Shown here piece after piece: positions 22,141-34,370 of a stretch of 64,000 nt of DNA. The translations under genes and the position numbers were made by a program. The stretch comes from Odontesthes bonariensis (Eukaryota; Chordata; Actinopteri; Atheriniformes; Atherinopsidae). Positions within the stretch are counted from its first letter, which is position 1, and each line of letters begins with the position of its first letter. The stretch is from positions 5,275,036 to 5,339,035 of the forward strand of contig NC_134524.1 in assembly GCF_027942865.1 (NCBI RefSeq), given 5' to 3'. A model generated the notes under the pieces. It searched no databases and had not been told where the DNA came from. It saw nothing but the letters and a program-made list of their open reading frames with translations.

Positions 22141-22798
22141 GGCTGTGTTCGAAACCGCATACTTCTCCTACTACTGCTACTAACTTTTTGAGTTAGTGAG
22201 TTTGAGTCCTCGAGAAGTTCCCGGATGCATACTAGATTCGCCGAAATGTTGGGTATGCATCATGAGGTTACTACTCATACTCAAACTACCCAAGATGCAA
22301 CGGGACGTGACGTCGCCGATCGTCATTTCCTGTCAAAACGGCAGTTTCAAGCTAGCTACAACGAGGGTAGCTTCACTTCCTGTTTTCAAAACAAAAGCAC
22401 CAATTGTATGGTAATGGCTTTCCCCATGATAAAAGGCAACGGGTATTTTATTTTGTGAAAATAACCGGAAGTGCGTTGCTCACTGCGGCTAGCTTTAGTA
22501 GCGCCGAATTCGTGGGAACAAAATTGTAAATACTCGGTATTTTGTCAGGTTTTCAACACGTTGGGGATCTAAACGACTACTTTCTCGCCTGAAAATGTTT
22601 CAAATGTTGCTAAAGTTTACAGAGTTTAGAGCTTAAGCGAAATCAGCTTCAGGCCGGCTGATTTAGGCTCGGGCAGGAGCGAAATGCATTGTGGGTAAAC
22701 GCTCTGCATACTGTCTGATCGATCAGTATGCAGTATGCAGTATGTAGTATGTAGTATGGAAGTATGCAAGTATGTAGTATGCGGTTTCGAACACAGCC
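22141..22798. mobile_element. TIR element, intermediate satellite form
   Basis: Same family as 7309-7912. Between the body and the right TIR it has about seven 7-mers (22727-22781), intermediate between the seed and the long arrays at 1-867 and 59751-60868. Confidence 0.85.
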
Positions 22799-24425
22799 CA
22801 ACAGTGGCTGGAGTGGATCCGAGCAGCTCCACCTTCCCCGTGGGGAGGCCTGGGAATAGTTCCTGACACTGTGAGATGTGTTGGGAAGGCCTCTCTGACT
22901 CAGGGCTGCAAGAGAAGCAGACGGTTGGTAAGATTCCAACAATAACGTTCAGAGTTTCACCCTGTCTCTCCGCTGCTCTGACACCAGGGTTATACGATCA
23001 GCTTTATCTGATGCCTCCAAACACAGTCAGGTCCGGTCATGCCTGTAGCGGCCCACTTGGATTAATCACACAAAATGCTCAGAGCTTCGACTGGTGCAAC
23101 TTTAATTCTCTCCTCTTTTCACCACCGACATTTTGGCACCGTGAAAACTGTAAAATGGACACAAAAAATACAAATGCCATAGTACCATATTTCACAGATA
23201 ATGCATAGAACCATGTTTACATTTTAAACTTAAATGAATCATTTGTAGTGAACGTAAGTAATTAATTTTACATGAAAATCACACCATTTGTCTCCTACCT
23301 CCTGCTTCCAAGGGCGCTAAGTTTGAGCTCAATAAAATAATAAAATACCTACAATATTTATATATAAAATATCTTTCACAAGTTTCAACACAGAATATGA
23401 TGAGTAATTAATTTGTTCTCGTGTTTTTACCAACTCTGGAGCAACGTGCACATGTTCTTATGATGAGACGGGAGTAGAAAGTCTAGCGTCAGCAATAACA
23501 GGAAGTAGGCAGGAGTGGCAGAACTGCATCATTTATCATAAACAAAATTAGCAGCCATGCCTATCGATAAAGGCTGTTGTCACTGGGTTTCTTGTCTCTG
23601 GATGTTTCCACACACGGAAAACAGATAACACTGTTCAGGCCAGCCCAAATTCCACGGATGTTTATCCACCGACTCTGGGCTGCATCTCTGTGTTATTTCC
23701 CTGTTTCATGATCAGAACTGTTCGCATGAACCTCGTATTTACAGACAGAGTTGTTTGGCCCATAGAGTAGCACTTACCAGAGGATGTTAAAAAGCTACAT
23801 TCAATACCTTTTCCAGAAGTTGGGTCATAAGAGGCCGACGGTTTGAGATCGGGAATGTGCCACAACATGTCCCACTGAGTCATTTTCCTTTAATTTTCAT
23901 CTCTTCAGCTTTAACTACCACTCTGTCTAGGTTTCATTTAGGCTTTAAGTCACTGTCTTTCACGATGAGCTCAGCATGATCTTTAATAATACAGCTTAAT
24001 ACAGTAATGCAGCTTATTGACCTCAGTGTTGATCATGTTCTCACATGTTCGTGTAGACGTATTCTTACATGTTCGTGTAGAATCTCACGTTTTCGTGTAG
24101 AGGTATTGTGGAGGCAGCAGGATCCTTCTTAAATTTAGTTGTTCTTCGTTCTTGACTTCTTTTTGCAGAATCTGCTTTTAAGTCCTTAAAGTCCTGAAGG
24201 CGAAGAAGCTGAAGGCTTACCCAGGCGACTCCTCTAAGCTCCCCCTGGCTGATTCCTTTATGCACCTGCTGATTCAGGTGCCAAGGTGAGCCGTCACAGT
24301 CACACAACCCTTATATTTCAGCTGTTTATCAAAACGTATTCAGGCTCCAGCTATGAGATAACTGTGGGTTTGAAGTGAAGACTCTCAACCAGAATCAGGT
24401 ATTCATGTGCAGCATTTACAGCTCT
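22799..24425. other. Intergenic, no gene supported
   Basis: Several open frames of about 70-110 codons, none with a motif or splice context that I trust. No repeat family recognised. Confidence 0.4.
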
Positions 24426-25378
24426 TTAAAGGGATAGTTCGCCTCTTTTGACATGAAGCTGTATGACATCCCATACTAGCGACATCATTTATGAACATTT
24501 TCTTACCCCCTGCTGCGTCCTGTGAGCCGAGTTCCAGACTCGTTTTGGTGTTGATGAAGGTAGAAAATAAAGCGTTTTGCTTCCCAAAACAATATGCGTT
24601 CAAAAGAGTAATACATTTGCATCTGTCAGGTTGGGGGGGGGTGGTAGGACACGGATGCAGACTCAGAGGATGTAGAAAGCAAACTGGGATTTATTCACAA
24701 GAAACAAACGTTAGACAAAAGGCACGGCTGAGCCGGATAACAAAAAAAAAACTAAACTGAGGAATAAATACTTGACAAAACAAAACAAAAGACTTGACAT
24801 GGCATGAATAAATACTTAACTTAGCGAGGAAGGGTCGTGACATGGCATGAGTGCAAATGAAGGGTGTAAGACGGGTTGGATCTCCCAAACTTGAAAGGGG
24901 AGACTGGAAACTAAATAGGGACCTGGGAGTGATTAGTGAATGAGTGCAGCTGATGGGGAAAACACAAGTGAGGGAAGTGAGTGAAGCTAACGAACTGAGT
25001 GAGTGAAAAACAATGGCAAAACCTAACTAAACATGAACTCAAAAACCAAGACCTAAAACATGATAAAACACAAAACTAAAAACAGGGGAAAAGTCACGTG
25101 GGCGTGACAGCATCACACCATTGTTCTCCAGGAAAAAGTCAGACCTCACAATCGCTTGGCCCTATTTTCTCTCCCTTCGTATCACTGCCTGCTGCCGCCT
25201 GCCGACAGCCGTGCCTGTTACGGTGTTTGCTGCTCGGTCTACACAGCAGGCAGTGATACGAAGGGAGAGAAAATAGGACCAAGCGATTGTGAGGTCTGAC
25301 TTTTTCCTGGAGAACGATTTTGTATGCAAATGTATTACTCTTTTGAACGCATATTGTTTTGAGAGGCAAGAAGCTTTA
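24426..25378. mobile_element. TTAA fold-back element, copy f, split by a solo LTR
   Basis: The left arm runs 24426-24623, is interrupted by an LTR (24624-25109), and resumes at 25115 in the centre and right arm until about 25378. A further short piece of the family lies at 25398-25440. Confidence 0.8.
24624..25109 (-). mobile_element. Solo LTR with perfect 5-bp duplication
   Basis: Begins TGTCAGG and ends GGGCGTGACA, so it has TG...CA ends. GCATC flanks both sides (24619-24623 and 25110-25114). On the minus strand it carries AATAAA. No internal retroelement sequence remains, so it arose by LTR-LTR recombination. The family also occurs at 21764, 29027 and 59078. Confidence 0.85.
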
Positions 25379-25628
25379 TTTTCGGGACCCTAGCAAAACT
25401 GTCCTGTGAGCCGAGTTCCAGCCTCGTTTTGGCGTTGATGAGTTGATGAGTGTGTGTATGTGGTAATTGTCAGGCCAAAGAAACTCAGGACGCAGAAACA
25501 GTCTGAAAGTCATGAAGGGCGGCTAAAAAACAACAACCAAAAAGATTTGGTTAATCGGTTTCCTGTTATGTCACTTTCTGGGCTGGTTTTTCAACTTATA
25601 ACGTGTCTCTTGTTTTGTCCTTCGGCAG

Positions 25629-26207
25629 TCGTGCACGTTGTCGCTCTCCCCTACCGGCAGTGAGAGCGAAGGTCCGTAAGCAGTGCAGATAGAGATGGAG
25701 GACTTCCCAAACCAGAGTCTTTCCCTCATTCAGGTCGACGGCGTGAAGACAACAAGAAGTCCCACCGACGCTCTCAGCAAAATACCAGTCAGATTTGCTT
25801 TGATAGGTAGTATTTATTCTAAAGTTGCAACTGGTAAACTTCAGGGTGGAAGTAGACACAGAAGTACTCAGTAATGTAGGAGTAAAATCACTTGGCAAAG
25901 GATAAATGAAGTGAGAGCTACTGTAAGCTGCAACTCGAGTTGTAAGGACGGTCTCAAACGGTCAGCTCATTGTGTGAAAACGGGAATATTCTGTATATAT
26001 TTCTTCAGCTACGAACCATCTTGCTCTTGGGTGTAATGGTCGCTGTCATCTCTGTGTTGTTACAGTTGACCCTGCTGCGCCGTCCTGCTCGGAGGGACTC
26101 TACCTGCCCAGGTTTCTTCCTCCAACCCCAGCTTACGGGGCTCAGCTGATCGCTTTTATCAATGAGACACTGGAAGTTACCATTGTGGCAGAGGCAAAAG
26201 AATCCCA
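25629..26207 (+). pseudogene. Two-exon fragment of the 453-residue membrane protein gene
   Basis: Exon 5 equivalent 25629-25806 (178 bp) and exon 6 equivalent 26066-26207 (142 bp) keep the parental lengths and splice sites. In exon 5 the tyrosine codon of PYAVQ has become TAA (25677-25679), a premature stop. No flanking exons 1-4 or 7-12 are present, so it cannot encode the protein. Confidence 0.9.
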
Positions 26208-26422
26208 GTGAGTAAAGAGAAACGATTTAATCATCATTACTGCTGTTATTAAACTACTTGGAGAACTCAAATATATATGTCGGTCTGTGTGCTGAGAGCT
26301 GCAGTCTGACATAAAAGTAGTTTGTTTTGTGTTTTCATTATTCTGTAACCCTCCCCCTTATTCTTCCACTGTGTTACTGACATGTTAATGACAAATATCA
26401 ATACAAAACCAACAAGTGAGCA

Positions 26423-26661
26423 TTAAAGGGATAGTTCGCCTCTTTTGACATGAAGTTGTATGACATCCAACATTAGCAATATCGTTTATGAACATTTTCT
26501 TACCCCCTGCTGTGTCCTGTGAGCCAAGTTCCAGCCTCGTTTTGGCGTTGACGAAGGTAGTCCGGCTAGTTGGCTGGGGTTTAAAAAATAAAGCGTTTTG
26601 CTTCTCAAAACAATATGCGTTCAAAAGAGTAATACATTGGCATCACAAAATGAGATCCAGA
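26423..26661 (+). mobile_element. TTAA fold-back element, copy h (left arm)
   Basis: Counterpart of half copy c, carried in the inverted duplication. Starts TTAAAGGGATAG. Confidence 0.85.
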
Positions 26662-28130
26662 GATGCTTTCTCAGGATAGAACCCAGGGGCCCTAAAATTG
26701 GACCCTGTGGAACCCCATATGACAGAGCGGGACTCAGAAGCACCAAGGCTTACACACATGGTTCTGTCTGCCAGGTAGGACTTGAACCAGTCCAGGGCGA
26801 TACCAGAGAAATAAAGTAAAATTAAAGTAAAAACAGAAGTGCTCACTGTGAGAATAATCCAGTATTCCAGCTTTCTTCTTCTGCTATCATCCCTTGAACA
26901 GTGCTATTCTTCTGTGCGCCTCTTATGGCTGCAGGTGTGGTGCAATGGCATCCCCTGGTGTTAAAACATGAACATGGTACATGGGGCTGTTGGTACTTTC
27001 TGAGCTACAGGTGTCAGAAAGGTAGAGGTGGTTCCTTCTAAGTTAATAAGAGCGTAATTTATTATGTACAAATAGAATCTACAGGTGAGAAGCTGAATTA
27101 AGTAAAACACTAAACTAAGATGGCAGAAAAGCTGCTTTCAGCTGCGTTGAGGGACCAGCTGACCAGATCCATAATTCTTGAATTCGTATGATATGTAAGG
27201 AGAGGCTCCAAAAACAAAACTCAGACACGCTGAAGCAGGGCAAAAAAAAGGGAGGGTGGAGAACAGAGAGAAATGCGTCCTCCTTCACAGAGGGCAAGAA
27301 CAGAATGATGGATAATGAGACTGTGTGCCTGTTTTATATTTCTATGATTGATATGCAGATGTTCTGTAGCTTTTAGCAGGTGTGTCACATCTCTCGGCTC
27401 TTTTATTCTTTTTGTTTAGATCTTTTGTTGTGTGTCTTCTTGTTCCACTGCTTGGCCTAAAAAAATTGCTGCAGACTCGTAGTTTGTTGCCATCATTTTG
27501 ATCAGCTTTTACTCTGATCCTGTAATAACGATGGGAGAGTCGGATCAATGCGTGAAGTCTTCTCCAAAACATCCCAGATCTTCTTTTTGGGCCTGAAGTC
27601 TGTAATCTGTGGTGTGTGCATTGTCTCTTATTGCTGACTTAAAGCTCTTAATCAGTGAAGTTATTCTCTTAGTTGTCAGTTTGTAGTCTTATTGCATCAC
27701 TTTGTTGTTTTGCTTTGTATTTCGTGATAGCTTTAGTTGTTCCTCTTGGTTGTTTGAGGTTTCTTTGGCACTTTGTGTCCTGTTGTATTCCAATAATTTA
27801 TGCACTGAGTCTTTTTGCTGATTTGTTCTTGTTTGTTTAAGAGTCTGCAGTTGTTTTTATATCTTTTTGCTATCATTTTTTGCCTTTCAGTTGTAATGTT
27901 ATGCCTCTATGTGGTTGTTTTGTGTCTGTTTGGGGCAGTTTTGCATATTCTTGTGGAATTTTATTTGTAGGCACTTGCTTACCGCCTCTCTTGGTTAACG
28001 TTGCTTTACGCAGTCTTACGAATTATTCTACATTTTTTTGTGATTCCTTTATGTTTTAGTGGTCAGTTTGCAGCCATTTTGAATCTCTTTGTGATGGTTT
28101 TCTGCATTTTGGTGGCTGTTTTACATCATA
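26662..28130. other. Intergenic; degenerate T-rich repeat
   Basis: No gene seen. From about 27400 to 28120 short phrases such as TTTTGCATAT, TCTTTGTGATGG and GTGGTTGTTTTG recur irregularly, as in decayed tandem T-rich fish repeats. 26662-26840 includes a short open frame without motif. Confidence 0.4.
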
Positions 28131-28132
28131 TC

Positions 28133-28741
28133 ACTTACCCCCTGCTGCGTCCTGTGAGCCGAGTTCCAGCCTCGTTTGGGGGTTGACGAAGGTAGTCCGG
28201 CTAGTTGGGTGGGGTCCCGAAAATTTTGCTTCTCAAAACAATATGCGTTCAAAAGAGTAATACATTTGTATCACAAAATCGTTAATCCAGAAAAAGTAAG
28301 ACCTCACAATCGCTTGGCGCAATTTTCTCTCCCTTCGTATCACTGCGTGCTGTGTAAACTGTGCAAACCGAAGTGCAGACCGAGCAGTCCCCTGCTTCCG
28401 AGCAGCAAACACCGTAACAGGTGCGGCTGTCGGCAGGTGGCTGAACGCATTGATACGAAGGGAGAGAAAATAGGGCCAAGTGATTGTGAGGTCTGACTTT
28501 TTCCTGGAGAACGATTTTGTGATGCAAATGTATTACTCTTAGAACGCATATTGTTTTGAGAAGCAAAACACTTTATTTTTCAAACCCCAGCCAACTAGCC
28601 GGACTACCTTCGTCAACACCAAAACGAGGCTGGAACTCTGCTCACAGGACGCAGCAGGGGGTAAGAAGATGTTCAGAAATGATATTACTAATATGGGATG
28701 TCATACAGCTTCATGTCAAAAGAGGCGAACTATCCCTTTAA
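28133..28741. mobile_element. TTAA fold-back element, copy i (left end missing)
   Basis: The left arm begins inside the family at ACCCCCTGCTGCGTCC and the right arm is complete to CCCTTTAA. 28742-29026 shows only the duplicated 75-bp segment noted at 21489. Confidence 0.85.
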
Positions 28742-29026
28742 GTTAAAAGTTTTTTTCTATTATTTTCATAGACAAATAGTCACTACACCTAATATAGAGA
28801 TTATTTGAAGGAGCTGAATGTGTGTCTACATGATCAAACTCACTGCCAATAACATAGCTGAAAGTCCCATCCCATAAACCTTCTGTCCCTCTCTGATGAA
28901 AGCGTGGCATCCCTCCTCAGTGCCAGCTTACCTTGGCTTGAAAACGGCTCGAGGACAACAGTGATGGCCTTCTCCCATGGGGAAAACCTGTGTGTCACCG
29001 ATGTTGGCCTCCTCGTCTCTCGGTAT

Positions 29027-29618
29027 TGTCAGGTTTGAGTGTTGCGAGGGGTAAAAGGACAATGATGCAGACTTCAAAAAGCAAACTTAATTTAATATTC
29101 CAAAAAAAAACAAGTTTAACACAAAGCGCGGCTGACCCGGATGACAATAACTAAACTGTGAGAAAACAAAACATCACTATGGCTGAGAAAAAACAAAGAA
29201 CTTGACTTGACATGAAATATTTTACTTGGCATGAAGGTTATTGACGGATGGAATCTGGCAAAACACAATGAGGAAACCTGGAAACTAAATACTGAGTGAG
29301 TGATCGGTGAGTGCAGCTGAGGGGAAAAACAGGTGAAGTGAATGAAGGTGATGGCAAAGCAACAGAAACTATGGGAAAACATGGCTAAACTAAATACCGG
29401 ATCTGGACTAGAAAACTAAGGCATGAGAGAAAACTAAAACATGGCAAAACTAAGAACTAAACATGAACTAAAAACCAAGAGATGAGATAAACTTAAACTG
29501 ATAAAACTAAAAGCTAAACATGAACTAAAAACAAAGACATGAGATAAACTTAAAAAACTCATAAAACTAAGAACTAAACAGGAACTAAAAACATGGCAAA
29601 AACCCCATGGACGTGACA
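29027..29618 (-). mobile_element. Solo LTR
   Basis: Begins TGTCAGG and ends GGACGTGACA. Left flank GGTAT does not match right flank CGGAT, but does match the right flank of the LTR at 22127. The interior holds repeats of AACTAAACATGAACTAAAAAC. Confidence 0.75.
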
Positions 29619-30089
29619 CGGATCAAACCAATAATAAGTGATGCTTCTGTCACATAATGGTGGATCATGACCCCAGTCTGAAACCAACTGTCTGTGCATG
29701 AAAATCAGCTGGTAGCTGTGCTAAACTGGAGTCTGCTGTCAGAGCAAATGGGACGAGGAAGTGAACGAACAGGAGAGTATCGGTTGAGCTTCTTAACCGA
29801 TACCAAAAACTCAGTTTTGGATCCAATCCAGCATCAGCTCTGATGAAACATCAAGATAAAACTTTAAAGCCCAGAGAGGCTCGAAGCTGGGCGGTGATGA
29901 CTCATAGCTCTGGCAAAGGAGCACAGGACCTTCAGGAAGTGATGCAACACAAATAAGAAAGGGTTGTGCAACACTGCCTGTGTGTTATTATATGATGACG
30001 CTTTTATCTTATTTTATCTTATTCGATTTTGTTGTATTTTATTGCTTTCACTGTTCTTTTATTGTTTTTATTTGTTTTTCCTTATTGAG

Positions 30090-30990
30090 TTTGAGTTTAT
30101 TTATTTAAAGCAGGGAAAATACATATTAATGAACATATACATGTAAATATGCAAGATTATAGCCAATGGCTAATTTCCATCTTTAGTCCCTTCGACAGAA
30201 TGTTGTCAACAACAGTAACAACAATTAGAATAGTTGGCCTTCATGGCCAGTGTGAAAAGAGGGAATAATTACAGAGAGAAAACACAACAGGACAGAAAAT
30301 AAAACAGAAAAGCAAGAACAATGAAGAGTTTAGTGGATCATGAAACACATATACATGTTTAGGCAGGATTGTGGCAACAGTGCTGTTCCTCCAAATAGCC
30401 GAGCTTTAAGATGTTAGCAGTATTGAATTCCAAGTGTGAGAAGCACAAACGTGGTTTGACTAAAGACACTCTTTCTGAAAGGAACTACTCAGTCACCTCT
30501 AGAGCTCTTGTTGATCTGTTTGAGTTTTTTTTCACAAATTCTTGTAATGGAGGAGGAGCTTTGCCGTGGAAGATTTTGTAAATCAAGATATTATCGGTGT
30601 GTTTAACAGTGTTGTCCCAGTTTAAGCGCTCATGTTTTTTTTAGTATCTGACAATGATGGTACGTTTTTGTTTTTTTTATCTAGTACTTTCAGAGCTCGT
30701 TTATAAACTATTTCAATCGGTTTTAGTGTCGTTTTACAGGCCGATGCCCAACTTGTTACACAATAGGACATGTGACATGATCATAGTGTCAAAGTACAAT
30801 TTGGCTGACTCAAGAGTTAGATTGTTTCTAATAAACCTAAAGTTGGACAAGTTGAACTTAATTTTATTTACAATGTTTTTTATCTGTCGTTTGAAAAGAA
30901 GTTGTGAGTCAAGAGTGATTCCTAAGTATTTAAACTCTTGTACCACCTCGAATATTCTTCTCTTTATTTATTACCTGCTGTAAACCAGTT
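30090..30990 (-). mobile_element. L2/Rex-type LINE fragment
   Basis: Minus-strand codons 30946-30734 read VQEFKYLGITLDSQL, then KIKFNLSNFRFIR and LYFDTMIMSHVL, the C-terminal part of a non-LTR reverse transcriptase. The remainder to 30090 appears to be its 3' end. No intact catalytic region (no YADD box in the fragment). Confidence 0.75.
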
Positions 30991-31029
30991 TGGTACATCA
31001 TAAGGATTGTTTGTAAAGGGCTGTATAAA

Positions 31030-32430
31030 TAAAATACATTTACATTTATTTACCACTAAATGAACCTGCCTGTGTGTTATTTACCACTAAATAAACCTGC
31101 CTATGTGTTATTTACCACTAAATAAACCTGCCTATATGTTATTTACCACTAAATAAACCTGCCTATGTGTTATTTACCACTAAATAAACCTGCCTATGTG
31201 TTATTTACCACTAAATGAACCTGCCTGTGTGTTATTTACCACTAAATGAACCTGCCTATATGTTATTTACCAGTAAATAAACCTGCCTGTGTGTTATTTA
31301 CCACTAAATGAACCTACCTATATGTTATTTACCACTAAATAAACCTGCCTGTGTGTTATTTACCACTAAATGAACCTGCCTATATGTTATTTACCACTAA
31401 ATGAACCTGCCTGTGTGTTATTTACCACTAAATAAACCTGCCTGTGTGTTATTTACCACTAAATAAACCTGCCTATGTGTTATTTACCACTAAATAAACC
31501 TGCCTGTGTGTTATTTACCACTAAATAAACCTGCCTGTGTGTTATTTACCACTAAATAAACCTGCCTATGTGTTATTTACCACTAAATAAACCTGCCTGT
31601 GTGTTATTTACCACTAAATGAACCTGCCTATATGTTATTTACCAGTAAATAAACCTGCCTGTGTGTTATTTACCACTAAATGAACCTGCCTATATGTTAT
31701 TTACCACTAAATAAACCTGCCTGTGTGTTATTTACCACTAAATGAACCTGCCTATATGTTATTTACCACTAAATGAACCTGCCTATGTGTTATTTACCAC
31801 TAAATGAACCTGCCTATGTGTTATTTACCACTAAATGAACCTGCCTATATGTTATTTACCACTAAATGAACCTGCCCATGTGTTATTTACCACTAAATGA
31901 ACCTGCCTATATGTTATTTACCACTAAATGAACCTGCCTATATGTTATTTACCACTAAATGAACCTGTCTGTGTGTTATTTACCACTAAATGAACCTGCC
32001 TATATGTTATTTACCACTAAATAAACCTACCTATATGTTATTTACCACTAAATGAACCTGCCTGTGTGTTATTTACCACTAAATGAACCTGCCTATGTGT
32101 TATTTACCACTAAATGAACCTGCCTATATGTTATTTTCCACTAAATGAACCTGCCTATATGTTATTTACCACTAAATGAACCTGCCTGTGTGTTATTTAC
32201 CACTAAATGAACCTGCCCATGTGTTATTTACCACTAAATGAACCTGCCTATATGTTATTTACCACTAAATGAACCTGCCCATGTGTTATTTACCACTAAA
32301 TGAACCTGCCTATATGTTATTTACCACTAAATGAACCTGCCTATATGTTATTTACCACTAAATGAACCTGCCTATATGTTATTTACCACTAAATAAACCT
32401 GCCTGTGTGTTATTTACCACTAAATAAACC
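31030..32430. repeat. 31-bp minisatellite
   Basis: About 45 tandem copies of a unit containing ACCACTAAATGAACCTGCC and TATATGTTATTT, with TGTGTGTT and AAATAA variants. It ends directly before the orphan FCRL-like tail exon. Confidence 0.95.
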
Positions 32431-32446
32431 TGTGCTTCTCCTGCAG

Positions 32447-32495
32447 CTCGAGCTGAGGCCAAAGGGAGACATCGTCCTCGTCTCAGGCCAGAGTG
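32447..32495 (+). pseudogene. Orphan FCRL-like cytoplasmic-tail exon
   Basis: After TCTCCTGCAG (acceptor) the sequence CTCGAGCTGAGGCCAAAGG aligns base by base with the tail exons of the FCRL-like genes at 48988 and 51359. In phase 1 it reads ARAEAKGRHRPRLRPE and stops at 32493-32495. In phase 0 it reads LELRPKGDIVLVSG and stays open well beyond. No Ig or membrane exon lies nearby upstream on this strand, so it is probably the remains of a lost FCRL-like gene. An alternative is a very distant last exon of gene 1. Confidence 0.6.
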
Positions 32496-33413
32496 ATGAC
32501 TCTTCTCCGCCCGGAGGAGATGGAGGAGATGGAGGAGATGGAGCAGTAACAGTGTGTGAGCAGTATGAACTCTCAGCTGACACACAGTCTGACATTAGCC
32601 TCATCTTAGATGCTTTTCTCTTTTTTAAATCTAATGTATTTCTGCACTTTCGCTGTTATCAAATGATCAACCAAGAAATAAACAGATTTTTATTTACAAT
32701 GTTTTGTTTGAGCATTCTGCAGCTAATGCTATGCTAACAGTTATCTCTGCTCAGGAGATGTGTTACTAAGACGTTTCAGAGTTCATTAAAGTGACACACT
32801 CCATAATGTAGCTGTGATAAGTCAGAGCTGTCACACAGCCACCTGTGGTATTCACCCTCAGGGGGGGGTGATGCTGCACCTGAACCGGCTTTGCACGGTG
32901 AAACTTGTTCCTGTTGATGTTTTAGGACATTAAAAACTGTCTCTCAGATGTGTTTGACATTCTTTTGGCCGATTAAAAAGGGAAAACTCTGACAGAATGT
33001 CTTTTCTGAAGCACTTCTGGACGTGTAGAAGCCGAGAGGAAATAAATACAACACGATTAAGACATTTAAACATCTCACTTAAACATCTGCTTAAAAAAGG
33101 ATTAGAGAACATTTTCAGGAATCAGTGACATGAAACAGAAGAAGACACTGAACCAGCTCCATGATATCGATTCTTTTCTGTCTTACTTACACAAAACATT
33201 ACAGCCATGAAACTATTTCCTGTCCAGTTTAGGTGAAGGGGAAACATCAAATTATGCATCACACAATCTTCCAAATGTTTAATTTTGAAACAACTGTACA
33301 TTTTTGTGTTGGTCCAGTTTGGAGTTTCAGCCATGGACTCAAACAGCTTTAATCCTTTATTAGTCTATGAGGGGAAAAAGTGACTAAATATTTCTAATTA
33401 AAGTCTGAATATC

Positions 33414-34370
33414 CATCCATCCATTTTCTAATCCGACTCAGGGTCGCAGGGGGGTGGAGCCTATCCCCGCTGCCATTGGGCGAGAGGCGGGGTTAACCCT
33501 GGAGAGGTGGCCAGTCCATCACAGAGACACAAAACCATCCAAACTCACACCTGAGGACAGTTTAGGGTGAACCTAACATCAAATCAAATTAAGTTTATTT
33601 GTAGCACATTTCATGTACAAAACAATTCAAACTAATTAAAAGCATTGCAGCAGGGAGTGGAAGAAGCATTAAAAATACATAAAAAAATATAAAGAGAAAC
33701 AAATAAAATAATTTAAATGATTAAAAACCAAGCAACAGTCCAGATAAGTTCAAAGATATCGTGCAGATTTCATGCATAGACACATGAGAAAAGAAATGTT
33801 TTTAACCTGGATTTAAAAATGTCTCCATTTGGTGAGAGTTTAATCTCCACTGGCAGTTTGTTCCACTTGTTAGCAGCATAACAGCTAAATGCTGCTTCTC
33901 CATGTTTAGTCTGGACTCTGGACTGGACCAGCTGACCTGAGTCCTTGGATCTAAGAGCTCTGCTGGGTTTATATTCTCTGAACATGTCACAGATTGTAAA
34001 CCATCAGCAGACTTTTAAAATCTATTCTGAGACTGACTGGAAGCCAGAGTAAAGATTTTAAAACTGGTGTGATGTGTTCAGATCTCTTAGTCCGGGTTAA
34101 AACTCCAGCAGCAGCGTTCTGGATGAGCTGCAGATGTTTGATGCTCTTTTTGGGAAGTCCAGTTAAAAGAGCGTTACAGTAATGGAGTCTACTGGAGACT
34201 CAAAAAACCCCAAAACATGCATGCCTTTGGGTGGTGGGAGGAAGCCGGAGCACCTGGAGAGAACCCACACATCCACAGGGAGAACATGCTAACTCCACAC
34301 AGAAAGAACCAGCCGGGAATCGAACCAGGAACCTTCTGCTGTGAAGGTGCTACCCACCACACAGTCGTAT
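33414..34370. repeat. Dispersed fish repeat split by an L2-like insertion
   Basis: 33414-33582 and about 34205-34370 together form one copy of the repeat seen at 12590; the left part ends at AACCTAACAT and the right resumes at AAACATGCATGCC. Stretch 32496-33413 shows no feature. Confidence 0.65.
33583..34204 (-). mobile_element. L2-like LINE 3' end
   Basis: Minus-strand codons 33985-33770 include VQTKHGEAAFSCYA, NKWNKLPVEI and FKSRLKTFLF. This is the C-terminal signature of fish L2-type reverse transcriptases (a KHGEAAF box followed by WN-LP and FK-LKT). Truncated at its 5' end. Confidence 0.75.

Larger units (their letters stand above)
25440..26661 (+). repeat. Inverted duplicate of 11025-12240
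   Basis: The segment is a close reverse-complement copy of the introns and exons 5 and 6 of the 453-residue gene, including the half fold-back element at its end. It breaks at GAGATCCAG. Divergence is low, implying a fairly recent event. Confidence 0.9.

Noticed and set aside
28900-29020. Actin-like pseudogene on the minus strand
   Set aside because: Only a few residues (GDTQVFPMGE, CPRAVFKP) hint at it, with stops nearby; too weak to claim.
31030-32430. CRISPR-like regularly repeated array
   Set aside because: Units are contiguous 31-mers with no unique spacers, in a vertebrate genome; a minisatellite.
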